A stretch of DNA of 46,162 nucleotides from Cytophagales bacterium (GTDB lineage: Bacteria; Bacteroidota; Bacteroidia; Cytophagales; VRUD01): the NCBI GenBank assembly GCA_019456305.1, contig VRUD01000030.1:1-46162 (forward strand), read 5' to 3'. The notes under the pieces are model-generated. The model saw only the letters and a list, made by a program, of their open reading frames with translations, was not told the origin of the DNA and ran no database searches. The position numbers and the translations under genes are program-made. This document shows, piece by piece, positions 24,965 to 33,621 of the stretch; position 1 is the first letter of the stretch; each line of letters opens with the position of its first letter.

Positions 24965-27787
24965 TTAGGTTAATTCCTCAATCTTCCTGCCTATTTTCTT
25001 TTTCTTTCTTCCAATCAAGTACTTTCTTAGAAAAATTTGTACCGGTAATAATATACCAAAAAGAATAAGATTAAGCAGCGTCTTGATAATAGGGGCGCTT
25101 CCAACATATTTCTCATAAAAAGGTTCACACAAATTCTGTATAAACTCAAAAATGACAAACAAACAAATTATCACAATCGCAGTAATAATGGTTTCACTCT
25201 TCCCTACCCGGCTGGCAAGCAATGTACCGCCTATTAACAAAACAAAAAATAATACCTGACCGGCATAAAACCACCACCTCTCCCAATAAGGCAGCTCGAT
25301 CTCAAAAGGAAATGCAGCCGGTTCTTTATTCCATACTCCCTCATCATTACACGCTTTCACCATAAAAGTATAATCACCGGACGGTATGTTAGAATAGGTT
25401 GCCTCTGTCTTACTCGTTACAGGCAACCAGTCCTTGTCCAATCCCTCTAACTTAAACTGGTAACGAACCTTCTCAGGTATCTTTAACGAAATACCAACAT
25501 ATTCAAAAGTAAGGTGATTTTTATCATAAGGCAAAACTAAATTCTCAGGCAAGTGATACCACTTTGTTACCCCTGTATATTCAATCCCTGCAAGCTGCTG
25601 GTTTTGTTCATTTGTCATTCGTAATTCGTCATTCGTAATTCGTAGGGCTTTCTTCCAATCCACATCCTCAAAAAACAGCTTTATCCCTTTAATATGCGTT
25701 TGCGGCTCTAACTTATTTACCCAATCAACTTTTGGATCATATTTCGTCAACTGTATAGTCGTCCCGAACCACAAATTGCCCTTACTGTCAAGGTAACTTG
25801 CGTTTTGGTTACACTCAATCCCTTTAAATCCTTCTAACTTAGTGTACGACCTTACTTCAAAAGTTTCTGTATTTATCCTGCTAATCCCTTTATTCGTTCC
25901 AGCCCATACGTATCCCTCTGCATCAAAAACCATCGAAACTACTCCATCATCCACCAAACCATTATTTGTAGTAATATAAGTCCATTCATATTGGGAGCTG
26001 TCTTTGGGCGTTGGCTCTCCCTCCCCATCGGGGAGGTCCGGGGTGGGGCTCCTCTTTAGCACACACACGCCACCACCGTACGTACCTACCCATATATTAC
26101 CCCTGTTATCTTCAAGTAAGCAAATTACACTGTTGTGGCTCAGCCCCTCTTTTGTCGTGAAGTGAGTAAAGGCCTGTTCCGAACGAAGTGAGGAATCTCC
26201 TTTTTCATCAGCAGCGCTATTTTTAGGAGATCCTTCGCTGTCGCTCCCCGAGCGCATCGGGGCAGGCAAGACAAGTTTATTAACCCCGCCCCCATAAGTG
26301 CCGAACCAAAGATTTCCCGCCTTGTCCTCTAAGATGCTAGATACCATGTTGTGGCTCAGCCCCTCTTTTGTCGTGAAGTGAGTAAAGGTTTCGCCATCGT
26401 ATTTATTAACCCCGCCCCTGTATGTGCCGAACCAAAGATTTCCCGACTTGTCCTCTAAGATGCTCAAAACTTGGTTGTTGCTCAGCCCCTCTTTTGTCGT
26501 AAAGTGAGTAAAGGTTTCGCCATCGTATTTATTAACCCCGCCCCCGTCTGTGCCGAACCAAAGATTTCCCGCCTTGTCCTCTAAGATGCCCCAAACGCTG
26601 TTGTGGCTCAGCCCCTCTTTTGTCGTGAAGTGAGTAAAGGCCTGTTCAGAACGAAGTGAGGAATCTCCTTTTTCACCAGCAGTGCTATTTTTAGGAGATC
26701 CTTCGCTGTCGCTCCCCGATGTATTCGGGGCAGGCAGGACAAGTTTATTAACCCCGCCCCCGTATGTGCCGAACCAAAGATTTCCCACCTTGTCCTCTAA
26801 GATGCTCATTACTCTGTTGTTGCTCAGCCCATCTTTTGTCGTAAAATGGGTAAAGGTTTCGCCATCGTATTTATTTGCGCCCTCGTCTGTGCCAAACCAA
26901 ATATTTCCCGCCTTGTCCTCTAAGATGCTCATTACCTGGTTGTTGCTCAGCCCATCTTTTGTCGTGAAGTGAGTAAAGGTTTCGCCATCGTATTTATTTG
27001 CGCCCCCGTTTGTGCCGAACCAAAGATTTCCCGATTTGTCCTCTAAGATTGACCGGACCTTGTTATTTGACAGCCCCTCTTTTTCGGTGAAGTGAGTAAA
27101 GGTTTCGCCATCGTATTTGCTTACCCCGCCCCCGTATGTGCCGAACCAAAGATTTCCCGCCTTGTCCTCTAAGATGCTCCAAACACTGTTGTGGCTCAGC
27201 CCCTCTTTTGTCGTAAAATGGGTAAAGGCCTGTTCCGAACGAAGTGAGGAATCTCCTTTTTCACCAGCAGCGCTATTTTTAGGAGATCCTTCCCCGCCTT
27301 TGGCGGGGCTCAGGACAAGTTTATTAACCCCGCCCCCGTATGTGCCGAACCAAAGATTTCCCGCCTTGTCCTCTAAGATGCTCATTACTATGTTGTGGCT
27401 CAGCCCCTCTTTTGTCGTGAAGTGAGTAAAGGTTTCGCCATCGTATTTGCACACTCCGCCATAAGTACCGAACCACACGTTACCTTTGCTGTCCTCGCAC
27501 ATCGAAACCACCTGCGATTGCACCAGCCCCTCTTCAATATTATAGTTGCGGAAAGTATAGAGAATACCGGCATCAACTTTGGTGGGAGTACCGGCTTTTA
27601 CTACTTTTGGCTTACCGGCTTTAACTACTTTTGGAGCGGATAGGGTATCGGGTTGGGCGAAAGAAGGATTTACTGCAAATTGAAAAGTGAAAAAGGCAAA
27701 ATGCAAGACGAGTAATGAATATCCAATGATGAATGTAGCATGTAGAATTGTTTGTTTTATTTTAAATAAAACTCCTGTGCAAGTCAT
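24965..27787 (-). CDS. Two-component-regulator propeller / Y_Y_Y protein lacking a kinase or regulator domain
   Basis: A large exported sensor-like protein of about 940 residues (the ATG at 27787 gives a signal-anchor start). Residues about 70-700 are repeated blades of the form GLSHNSVWSILEDKAGNLWFGTYGGGV...GETFTHFTTKE, a 14-bladed two-component-regulator propeller, followed by a Y_Y_Y domain (FEYVGISLKIPEKVRYQFKLEGLDKDWLPVTSKTEATYSNIPSGDYTFMVKACN). Two or three membrane helices and a basic tail end the protein. The usual histidine kinase, LytTR or HTH output is absent. Three copies of a GDSSLRSEQAF insert sit between blades, and RITNDELRMTNEQ near residue 737 is heptamer-derived. Recent blade amplification is evident. 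Confidence 0.85.
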   Translation of the reverse strand: MTCTGVLFKIKQTILHATFIIGYSLLVLHFAFFTFQFAVNPSFAQPDTLSAPKVVKAGKPKVVKAGTPTKVDAGILYTFRNYNIEEGLVQSQVVSMCEDSKGNVWFGTYGGVCKYDGETFTHFTTKEGLSHNIVMSILEDKAGNLWFGTYGGGVNKLVLSPAKGGEGSPKNSAAGEKGDSSLRSEQAFTHFTTKEGLSHNSVWSILEDKAGNLWFGTYGGGVSKYDGETFTHFTEKEGLSNNKVRSILEDKSGNLWFGTNGGANKYDGETFTHFTTKDGLSNNQVMSILEDKAGNIWFGTDEGANKYDGETFTHFTTKDGLSNNRVMSILEDKVGNLWFGTYGGGVNKLVLPAPNTSGSDSEGSPKNSTAGEKGDSSLRSEQAFTHFTTKEGLSHNSVWGILEDKAGNLWFGTDGGGVNKYDGETFTHFTTKEGLSNNQVLSILEDKSGNLWFGTYRGGVNKYDGETFTHFTTKEGLSHNMVSSILEDKAGNLWFGTYGGGVNKLVLPAPMRSGSDSEGSPKNSAADEKGDSSLRSEQAFTHFTTKEGLSHNSVICLLEDNRGNIWVGTYGGGVCVLKRSPTPDLPDGEGEPTPKDSSQYEWTYITTNNGLVDDGVVSMVFDAEGYVWAGTNKGISRINTETFEVRSYTKLEGFKGIECNQNASYLDSKGNLWFGTTIQLTKYDPKVDWVNKLEPQTHIKGIKLFFEDVDWKKALRITNDELRMTNEQNQQLAGIEYTGVTKWYHLPENLVLPYDKNHLTFEYVGISLKIPEKVRYQFKLEGLDKDWLPVTSKTEATYSNIPSGDYTFMVKACNDEGVWNKEPAAFPFEIELPYWERWWFYAGQVLFFVLLIGGTLLASRVGKSETIITAIVIICLFVIFEFIQNLCEPFYEKYVGSAPIIKTLLNLILFGILLPVQIFLRKYLIGRKKKKIGRKIEELT

Positions 27788-28092
27788 TTTTATACAAAAG
27801 CTAAAATCATATGTAAAGCAGCCAGCAAGATAAATCCAAAAACAATGAGCCATTTGATAAACTTAAATTCAGATAGGTAAACAGATAATTATCTTCTTCA
27901 AACGTTTTCATTTTTTAAAATCATTTACTACGCAAAGCTACAAATTTTATTCATTTAAACCAATTTTGTGTAAATTTTAATGTGATGCCTATTGGAAACA
28001 CCTGAAACCACTTGTAATCAACTAAATATTTGTATTAACTTATTGCAGGATATTATTTTTTTTCTAAATTTAGGGCAAATTTCAAAATTTAT

Positions 28093-28257
28093 AACTACAG
28101 GAATATTTTTTTAAAAGAATGAAAAAAATACCATATAATTGCAAAAATGGATTAATTACTAATTTTAACAATACAGTTGTGGATTTCAGATTAGATTCCT
28201 CGCTTCGCTCGGAACAAGTTTTGGTCTTTATTCTTTTAAAAAAGTATTCCTGTAGTT
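28093..28257. mobile_element. MITE-like element with 28-bp terminal inverted repeats
   Basis: The arms at 28093-28120 (AACTACAGGAATATTTTTTT...) and 28230-28257 are complementary at 27 of 28 positions. The interior has no ORF but holds GATTCCTCGCTTCGCTCGG, the core of the repeat inserted in the propeller gene. The right end is 29 bases before the nbaC ATG. The rest of the 27,788-28,092 gap is AT-rich with no clear gene. Confidence 0.75.
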
Positions 28258-28285
28258 CTTTTTTAAACCTTTAACTCTTATTATC

Positions 28286-28801
28286 ATGGCTATTCAGTTA
28301 CCTTTTAACTTCAAAAAATGGATTGCCGATAACAGGCACTTGCTAAAACCTCCTGTAGGCAATCAATGTGTTTACAAAGAAGCAGAAAGTTTTATCGTAA
28401 TGGTGGTAGGGGGGCCTAATGCGAGAAAAGACTATCATTATAATGAAAGCGAAGAATTTTTCCATCAGCTTGAAGGTGATATTGTTTTAAAGATCATTGA
28501 TGAGGGCAAACCTGTTGATATACCGATCAGGGAAGGGGAAATTTTCTTATTACCACCTAAAGTTCCCCATTCTCCTCAAAGACCGGCAAATACGGTTGGT
28601 TTAGTTATGGAGAAGAAAAGAGATCCGAAAGATACGGATGGACTCATGTGGTTTTGTGGAAGCTGTAATGAGAAATTGTATGATGAATATTTTCAACTTA
28701 CAGACATCGTTAAGCAATTACCACCCATTATGAACAAGTTCTACGCTTCAGAAGAACTTAGAACCTGCAAGAAGTGCGGCACGGTGATGGAAAAACCGTA
28801 A
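28286..28801 (+). CDS. nbaC: 3-hydroxyanthranilate 3,4-dioxygenase
   Basis: This cupin opens the ring of 3-hydroxyanthranilate to ACMS, in kynurenine-pathway degradation of tryptophan. Iron ligands fit HYNESEEFFHQLEG (His and Glu) and VPHSPQRP (His). The C-terminal rubredoxin-like metal site CGSCNEKL...TCKKCGTVM is present, as in bacterial enzymes of 170-175 residues (this one has 171). Downstream are ACMS decarboxylase and kynureninase. A MITE-like repeat just upstream and a heptamer array just downstream interrupt the operon context. Confidence 0.95.
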   Translation: MAIQLPFNFKKWIADNRHLLKPPVGNQCVYKEAESFIVMVVGGPNARKDYHYNESEEFFHQLEGDIVLKIIDEGKPVDIPIREGEIFLLPPKVPHSPQRPANTVGLVMEKKRDPKDTDGLMWFCGSCNEKLYDEYFQLTDIVKQLPPIMNKFYASEELRTCKKCGTVMEKP

Positions 28802-28803
28802 TT

Positions 28804-28960
28804 CAGTCGGCAGTCGGCAGTCGGCAGTCGGCAGTCGGCAGTTGGACAGTCGGAAGTCGGAAGGCGGAAGTCGGAAGGCGGAAGGCGGAAGGCGGAAGGC
28901 GGAAGGCGGAAGTCGGAAGTCGGAAGGCGGAAGGCGGAAGGCGACTGTGGACTGCCGACT
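28804..28960 (+). repeat. Expanded CGGCAGT/GGCGGAA heptamer array
   Basis: About twenty 7-bp units: five or so CGGCAGT units, then many CGGAAGT and GGCGGAA units, closed by GACTGTGGACTGCCGACTG complementary to the first units. It starts 3 bases after the nbaC stop codon. It is the longest of the arrays in the window. Confidence 0.92.
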
Positions 28961-29027
28961 GATTGGTTACACTGCGTTTAATTTTTTGAAAATTGAAGAT
29001 TTTGATGTAAATTTTAAAAATAAGAAT

Positions 29028-29192
29028 ATGCGAATAGCACAAATACTATCAGAAGTTAAAGATCAATTATCAGATCTCTACAGTAAACGTTTGAGCAAGA
29101 TCATATTGTACGGATCCCAGGTGAGAGGAGATACAACTAAAGAATCTGATATTGATCTTTTGATCGTTTTAAAGGGCAGGGTAAATAAGTAA
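29028..29192 (+). pseudogene. Truncated nucleotidyltransferase (MNT-like) remnant
   Basis: 54 residues from an ATG at 29028. It carries the KIILYGSQVRGDTTKESDIDLLIVLKG motif (GSQVRG then SDIDLLI) of the minimal nucleotidyltransferase family, usually about 100 residues and paired with HEPN proteins as a toxin-antitoxin. Here it ends abruptly 12 bases before the ACMS decarboxylase gene. The missing C-terminal half suggests a remnant left by insertion or deletion in the kynurenine operon. Confidence 0.75.
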
Positions 29193-29203
29193 CCAATAAA
29201 TAC

Positions 29204-30253
29204 TTGAAGATAGATATCCACACCCACATCCTCCCCAAATCCTGGCCTGACCTGAAAAAAAAATATGGTTATGGAGGATTTATACGTCTTGAACATCATC
29301 AGCCCGGTTGTGCCCGCATGATGCTGGATGATAAGTTATTCCGGGAGATCAAAGAGAACTGCTGGGATCCAAAAGTGAGGTTGAAGGAATGTGATAAGAA
29401 AGTTGATGTTCAGGTGCTTTCAACCACACCGGTAATGTTTAGTTACTGGGCAAAACCTCAGCACACACTTGATCTGTCAAGGATACTTAATGATCATATT
29501 GCAGAAATAGTTGCTGATTTTCCGGCCAGGTTTGTCGGGCTTGGAACATTGCCAATGCAAGCGCCTGATTTGGCGATTAAAGAATTGGAAAGGTGTATTG
29601 AAATAGGGTTAGCAGGCGCTCAGATTGGTACTCATATTAACGAATGGAACCTTGACGCTCCTGAACTGTTCCCTGTATTTGAAGCTGCCCAACAGTTAGG
29701 AGCCGCAATTTTTGTACACCCCTGGGATATAATGGGTAAAGAAAAAATGCCAAAATACTGGCTGCCCTGGCTGGTGGGCATGCCTGCCGAAACATCCCTG
29801 GCTATTTGCTCAATGATATTTGGTGGGGTATTGGAAAAGTTACCAAAATTAAGGGTTGCCTTTGCCCATGGAGGGGGAGCTTTCCCGATTACGATTGGCA
29901 GGATTGAACATGGATTCAACGTCAGACCCGATCTGTGTGCAGTTGATAATCCCGTGAATCCCAGGAAATACATCGGTAAGTTTTATATCGATTCCTTAGT
30001 TCATGATCCAAAAGCTTTGGATTATATTGTTGAAGTGATCGGAGCAAATAATATTGCCCTGGGGTCTGATTATCCTTTCCCTCTCGGTGAATCTGAACCC
30101 GGAAAATTAATTGAGTCTATGCCTTATGACGATAAAACAAAGGAGCGGCTATTATGTGGTACTGCGATGGAGTGGTTGGGGATGGGGAAAGGGGATTTTA
30201 GTAAGAAAGAGAATAAAGTTGGAGTTAAAGTCAGGGCTGAAATTAATAGTTAG
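29204..30253 (+). CDS. nbaD: 2-amino-3-carboxymuconate-6-semialdehyde decarboxylase (ACMSD)
   Basis: This amidohydrolase-fold enzyme decarboxylates ACMS to aminomuconate semialdehyde, diverting flux from quinolinate. The zinc ligands are visible: KIDIHTHILP (HxH), FVHPWDIMG, VAFAHGGGAFP and LGSDYPFPLGE (Asp). At 349 residues it is a usual length. The family N-terminus KIDIHTHILP begins here, so the start must be TTG at 29204; a stop (TAA) lies 18 bases upstream in the same frame and no ATG or GTG is available. It belongs with nbaC, kynU and the semialdehyde dehydrogenase. Confidence 0.94.
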   Translation: MKIDIHTHILPKSWPDLKKKYGYGGFIRLEHHQPGCARMMLDDKLFREIKENCWDPKVRLKECDKKVDVQVLSTTPVMFSYWAKPQHTLDLSRILNDHIAEIVADFPARFVGLGTLPMQAPDLAIKELERCIEIGLAGAQIGTHINEWNLDAPELFPVFEAAQQLGAAIFVHPWDIMGKEKMPKYWLPWLVGMPAETSLAICSMIFGGVLEKLPKLRVAFAHGGGAFPITIGRIEHGFNVRPDLCAVDNPVNPRKYIGKFYIDSLVHDPKALDYIVEVIGANNIALGSDYPFPLGESEPGKLIESMPYDDKTKERLLCGTAMEWLGMGKGDFSKKENKVGVKVRAEINS

Positions 30254-30280
30254 ATTTATTGATTAAAATTTATCACCCAA

Positions 30281-31546
30281 ATGACCTACCAAAACACCCT
30301 CGATTTCGCTCGCCAACTGGATAAAAAAGATCCCTTAAAAAAATACCGTGATCAATTTTATATACCTCAGATCAACGGTAAACCCGTTATTTACTTTTCC
30401 GGGAATTCTCTTGGTTTACAACCAAAAAATGTAAGAGCAGCCATAGAGCAGGAGCTTCTTGATTGGGAAAAGCTTGCTACTAATGCTCATTTTCATGGGA
30501 AAAACCCCTGGTTTCATTATCATAAATTCCTGACCGATGCAACAGCTAGTATAGTGGGAGCAAATACAGACGAAGTTGTAGTCATGAACAGCCTTACAGT
30601 AAACCTGCACCTGATGCTTGTGTCATTTTACCGACCAACTCAAAACAGGTACTGTATTATTACCGAAAACAAACCTTTTCCGTCTGACCGGTATGCTTTG
30701 GAATCGCAGGTAAAATATCATGGATTTACTCCTGAAGAAGCCATTATTGAATTAATGCCTGAAGAAGGAGCACATACACTCCATACGGAAGATATTTTAA
30801 AGACAATCAGGAGCGTAGGAAAGGAGCTGGCATTAGTGATGATAGGCGGAGTAAATTATTATAGCGGCCAGGCATTTGATATGGAAGCAATCGCAAAAGC
30901 AGCACATGAAGTTGGCGCTGTTGCGGGTTTTGATCTTGCCCATGCAGCAGGAAACCTGAAAATGAACTTACACGATTGGAATGTTGATTTTGCAGTGTGG
31001 TGCACTTACAAGTACTTAAATTCCGGGCCGGGAGGAGCAGCAGGCGCTTTTGTTCATGAAAAGCATGGCAGTGATCCTGATATACCTCGCTTTGCAGGCT
31101 GGTGGGGTTATGATGAAGAAGACCGTTTTTTGATGAAAAAAGGGTTTAAACCTATGAAAGGCGCTGCCGGATGGCAACTTAGTAACGCGCCCATATTCCC
31201 AATGGCTGTGCAAAAAGCCTCACTGGATATTTTTGAGGCAGCAGGAATGGATGCTATTGTACAAAAATCTCAATTGCTTACAGGGTACCTGGAATATTTA
31301 TTTAATGAGATCAAAAAAGAAAAAGATAGTTTTGAGATCATTACCCCATCTGATAAAAACCAAAGAGGCTGCCAGTTATCGTTGCTGTTTTATAAAAACG
31401 GGAAGGAAGTATATGATAAATTAACCCAGGCTGGCGTTATAGCTGACTGGCGTGAACCCAGTATAATTCGTGTAGCTCCTGTGCCTTTGTATAATACTTT
31501 TGAGGAGGTGTATAGGTTTGGGAAGATGTTGAAGATATCTATTTAA
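30281..31546 (+). CDS. kynU: Kynureninase
   Basis: A PLP enzyme that cleaves 3-hydroxykynurenine to 3-hydroxyanthranilate and alanine, feeding NbaC. The 421 residues include YFSGNSLGLQPKNVRAA near the N-terminus, GFDLAHAAGN (PLP Asp) and the cofactor lysine in CTYKYLNSGPGG. RFAGWWGYD also matches the family. It starts 27 bases after the ACMSD gene, so the two are probably co-transcribed. No kynurenine 3-monooxygenase or aminomuconate deaminase is visible in this window. Confidence 0.96.
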   Translation: MTYQNTLDFARQLDKKDPLKKYRDQFYIPQINGKPVIYFSGNSLGLQPKNVRAAIEQELLDWEKLATNAHFHGKNPWFHYHKFLTDATASIVGANTDEVVVMNSLTVNLHLMLVSFYRPTQNRYCIITENKPFPSDRYALESQVKYHGFTPEEAIIELMPEEGAHTLHTEDILKTIRSVGKELALVMIGGVNYYSGQAFDMEAIAKAAHEVGAVAGFDLAHAAGNLKMNLHDWNVDFAVWCTYKYLNSGPGGAAGAFVHEKHGSDPDIPRFAGWWGYDEEDRFLMKKGFKPMKGAAGWQLSNAPIFPMAVQKASLDIFEAAGMDAIVQKSQLLTGYLEYLFNEIKKEKDSFEIITPSDKNQRGCQLSLLFYKNGKEVYDKLTQAGVIADWREPSIIRVAPVPLYNTFEEVYRFGKMLKISI

Positions 31547-31569
31547 ATATAGCTTTCAAATTTTATATT

Positions 31570-32559
31570 TTATTCATATTTCAAAAGATACTTCGGATTA
31601 ACAACCTTAAATGATACCCTGCCATTTTTATCATATTTTTCTTCCAGGGGTCTGATCACAATGCCTTCACGCATGGTTTCGGGGTTAATTAATGAATTGC
31701 CAATAGAAATTTCCACCAGCTTATTAATATCAACAAACAATACAAAATCCTTATTAATTAAGGGAACGGTCTCTAATCCTAAATTATTGATAGTATCATA
31801 AAACTGCTGAAAGTCTGAATATTTGTGGTTGTCAATGTCGTAGAGATTAAAGACATAGACCGTTTGTCCTCTTAACTTTAGTGTATTCTTTTGTATTCCT
31901 TCACCTACCATTTCTCCCTGTACGGCATAGTTGCCGTTAAGTGAGCGCAGCTTGTTTTCAATATCCAGGTCTTTTGCTACTTTCCATAGCGTATTTTCAT
32001 CGGTTTCCAGCAGCTCTAAATTCCGGCTGCATACGCCAAACGTTCCCTCATTGATATAATATGTTACACTGCTGCCATCTAATTTTTCTGTAATATAGCA
32101 CTTTTCGCCTTTGAAGCTGTCGAGCGTGTCCTGTACAACCTGTACCCTGGGTTCATCTGTTTTTGGAATGAATGATGGGATCTTTCCTTTTGCTACTCCC
32201 TGCAGATGGGCAGGTATGGGCGGTTCATATTTTATTATGCCAAGAATTTCAGTGACGTCCATATCCTCTCTTATTTCAGTATCAGTAGGTAGTATTGATA
32301 ACGGAAAGCATATACCCTGGGATATTTGTCCACGGAGCTTGACGGTTTTTATTCGCATTTTCCGTGGCTTGAGAAATTCAAATTCCGACCGCTCGGGTAA
32401 TACACTGTCAATTTCGCAATATACACACAGATCGCCTGGTTTAAATTCACCCTTTTTTACTACCAACTGCCAGCCCAAAACGGTTGCTTTTTCAATAGCA
32501 TCAGCGTCTTGTATTGGTTCAGTGGCAGAAATTTTTTGAATAGATGCTAATTTTCTCAT
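31570..32559 (-). CDS. RNA ligase (ATP), DRB0094/Rnl5-like
   Basis: A 329-residue covalent nucleotidyltransferase. The N-terminal OB-like domain is followed by the ligase core: EKLDGSSVTYY with the adenylated lysine (motif I), SRNLELLET (motif Ia-like), YAVQGEMVGEG, VYVFNLYDID (motif III), MREGIVIRP (motif IV) and SFKVVNPKYL (motif V). The family is named for the Deinococcus radiodurans ligase and seals nicks in RNA, often joining 3'-OH and 5'-phosphate ends. It is convergent with kynU. There is a long GC-poor 3' end but no visible insert. Confidence 0.88.
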   Translation of the reverse strand: MRKLASIQKISATEPIQDADAIEKATVLGWQLVVKKGEFKPGDLCVYCEIDSVLPERSEFEFLKPRKMRIKTVKLRGQISQGICFPLSILPTDTEIREDMDVTEILGIIKYEPPIPAHLQGVAKGKIPSFIPKTDEPRVQVVQDTLDSFKGEKCYITEKLDGSSVTYYINEGTFGVCSRNLELLETDENTLWKVAKDLDIENKLRSLNGNYAVQGEMVGEGIQKNTLKLRGQTVYVFNLYDIDNHKYSDFQQFYDTINNLGLETVPLINKDFVLFVDINKLVEISIGNSLINPETMREGIVIRPLEEKYDKNGRVSFKVVNPKYLLKYE

Positions 32560-32574
32560 ATACTAATCGGGTTT

Positions 32575-33102
32575 TTAATGACAAGATTTGTCGTATTTTT
32601 TTAATTTGTAATAATTGTAAGGTAAAGGCACAAGAAAACCAGCTATTGAAGCAATAATAAAAGCTATCCAATACATGGGTGAAGTAAAAGCTGCTTTTCC
32701 TCCTGTAATTAAGAAATCTGTTGCATTCATTGCTATTTCCATGGCTATCATTGACAGGAATGACATGGATAACGCTGTTTTAAAAGCCAACAGCCATAGG
32801 AATTTTTCTCTTGTTCTTAAAATCATTGTTTCCAAAGCTATAGAAGTTATTAAGCCGGCTATAATTGCCAGTACCATTTGCCATATCATGGAAGTATCAG
32901 GATAAAAAGCCTGTAAAAAAAGCAACATCCCATAATCACCAATACTACATCCGATCAAACAATTCAACGTATTGAAAGACGCTCTATTCCAGGTATTTAA
33001 ATTATTCCAAAAATGGATGTTACTTTCTTTTTTAAGTTGCGAGTCGATTTTTTCTACACAATCTTCGCAATGAATATCTGTAGTGAATGTTAGATTTTCC
33101 AT
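32575..33102 (-). CDS. DUF4396 membrane protein with N-terminal metal-binding-like segment
   Basis: A 175-residue protein. Residues 1-25 (FTTDIHCEDCVEKIDSQLK) carry a CxxC like a heavy-metal-associated domain start, but the rest of that fold is missing. Residues 38-170 (WNRASFNTLNCLIGCSIGDYGMLLFLQ and four membrane helices) match DUF4396. The unit starts by overlapping the upstream membrane protein gene by 13 bases. A role in metal homeostasis is possible but not shown. Confidence 0.75.
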   Translation of the reverse strand: MENLTFTTDIHCEDCVEKIDSQLKKESNIHFWNNLNTWNRASFNTLNCLIGCSIGDYGMLLFLQAFYPDTSMIWQMVLAIIAGLITSIALETMILRTREKFLWLLAFKTALSMSFLSMIAMEIAMNATDFLITGGKAAFTSPMYWIAFIIASIAGFLVPLPYNYYKLKKYDKSCH

Positions 33103-33554
33103 TGTATTATTTTATTTTTCAATGTTCTGTTTATGCCATAATAGTTTATTACTCTTTTGAGAAATATCGAGTAGACCTTGTCATTTTCTATTTGCTGGTC
33201 AATTGGTCTTTTGTTCAGATAATTTCTAATCATGATGTGTCCTAAGTACCAATGATAAAGTGCTGAAACAGCAACAATGAGTAGAAATATTAGAAGGGAT
33301 ATTCCTATCAATGGAATGAGGTCAAGGTATTCAAATAGAAACATAAGTCCAAGTCCAGGTAAAGCAAAAATAAGTGTCAAGGTCAATCCGACAATGAGCA
33401 AAGTCGGGTATGAGATTATTGCTGTCAGAATTATTATCTTTCCTTTTATTCTCCAGTTTTTTGAGAGTAACATAGGTCCTCCGATAAGAAATGCAACTCC
33501 AAGTAATCCAAAGTACACAATGAAACCCATAAATATCAGAAAGGTTGGTGGCAT
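33090..33554 (-). CDS. Membrane protein of unknown function
   Basis: A 154-residue protein with about four hydrophobic helices (LIFMGFIVYFGLLGVAFLIGG; IIILTAIISYPTLLIVGLTLTLIFAL; LIGISLLIFLLIVAVSALYHW) and a basic C-terminal tail (LNKRPIDQQIENDK). It is co-transcribed with, and overlaps, the DUF4396 gene. It is not recognised as a named family. Confidence 0.6.
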   Translation of the reverse strand: MPPTFLIFMGFIVYFGLLGVAFLIGGPMLLSKNWRIKGKIIILTAIISYPTLLIVGLTLTLIFALPGLGLMFLFEYLDLIPLIGISLLIFLLIVAVSALYHWYLGHIMIRNYLNKRPIDQQIENDKVYSIFLKRVINYYGINRTLKNKIIQWKI

Positions 33555-33621
33555 GGTTTATTTACGATTAAGTTTCTTGTTTTTCAAATTACAGCTAACG
33601 ATATGCTTTCTAGTTTTCAAT

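Noticed and set aside
28804-28960. The tandem heptamers as a CRISPR array
   Set aside because: Units are contiguous 7-mers with no spacers and no cas genes.
28803-29042. A 79-residue minus-strand frame rich in RLPTSAF repeats
   Set aside because: It is the translation of the heptamer array, not a gene.
33585-33621. A GCTAACGATATGC stretch between the DUF1571 gene and the membrane protein gene, as a fifth attC-like site
   Set aside because: No complementary edge matching the unit's 5' edge (CATATGATAAC) and no stem; left as undecided end of the array.
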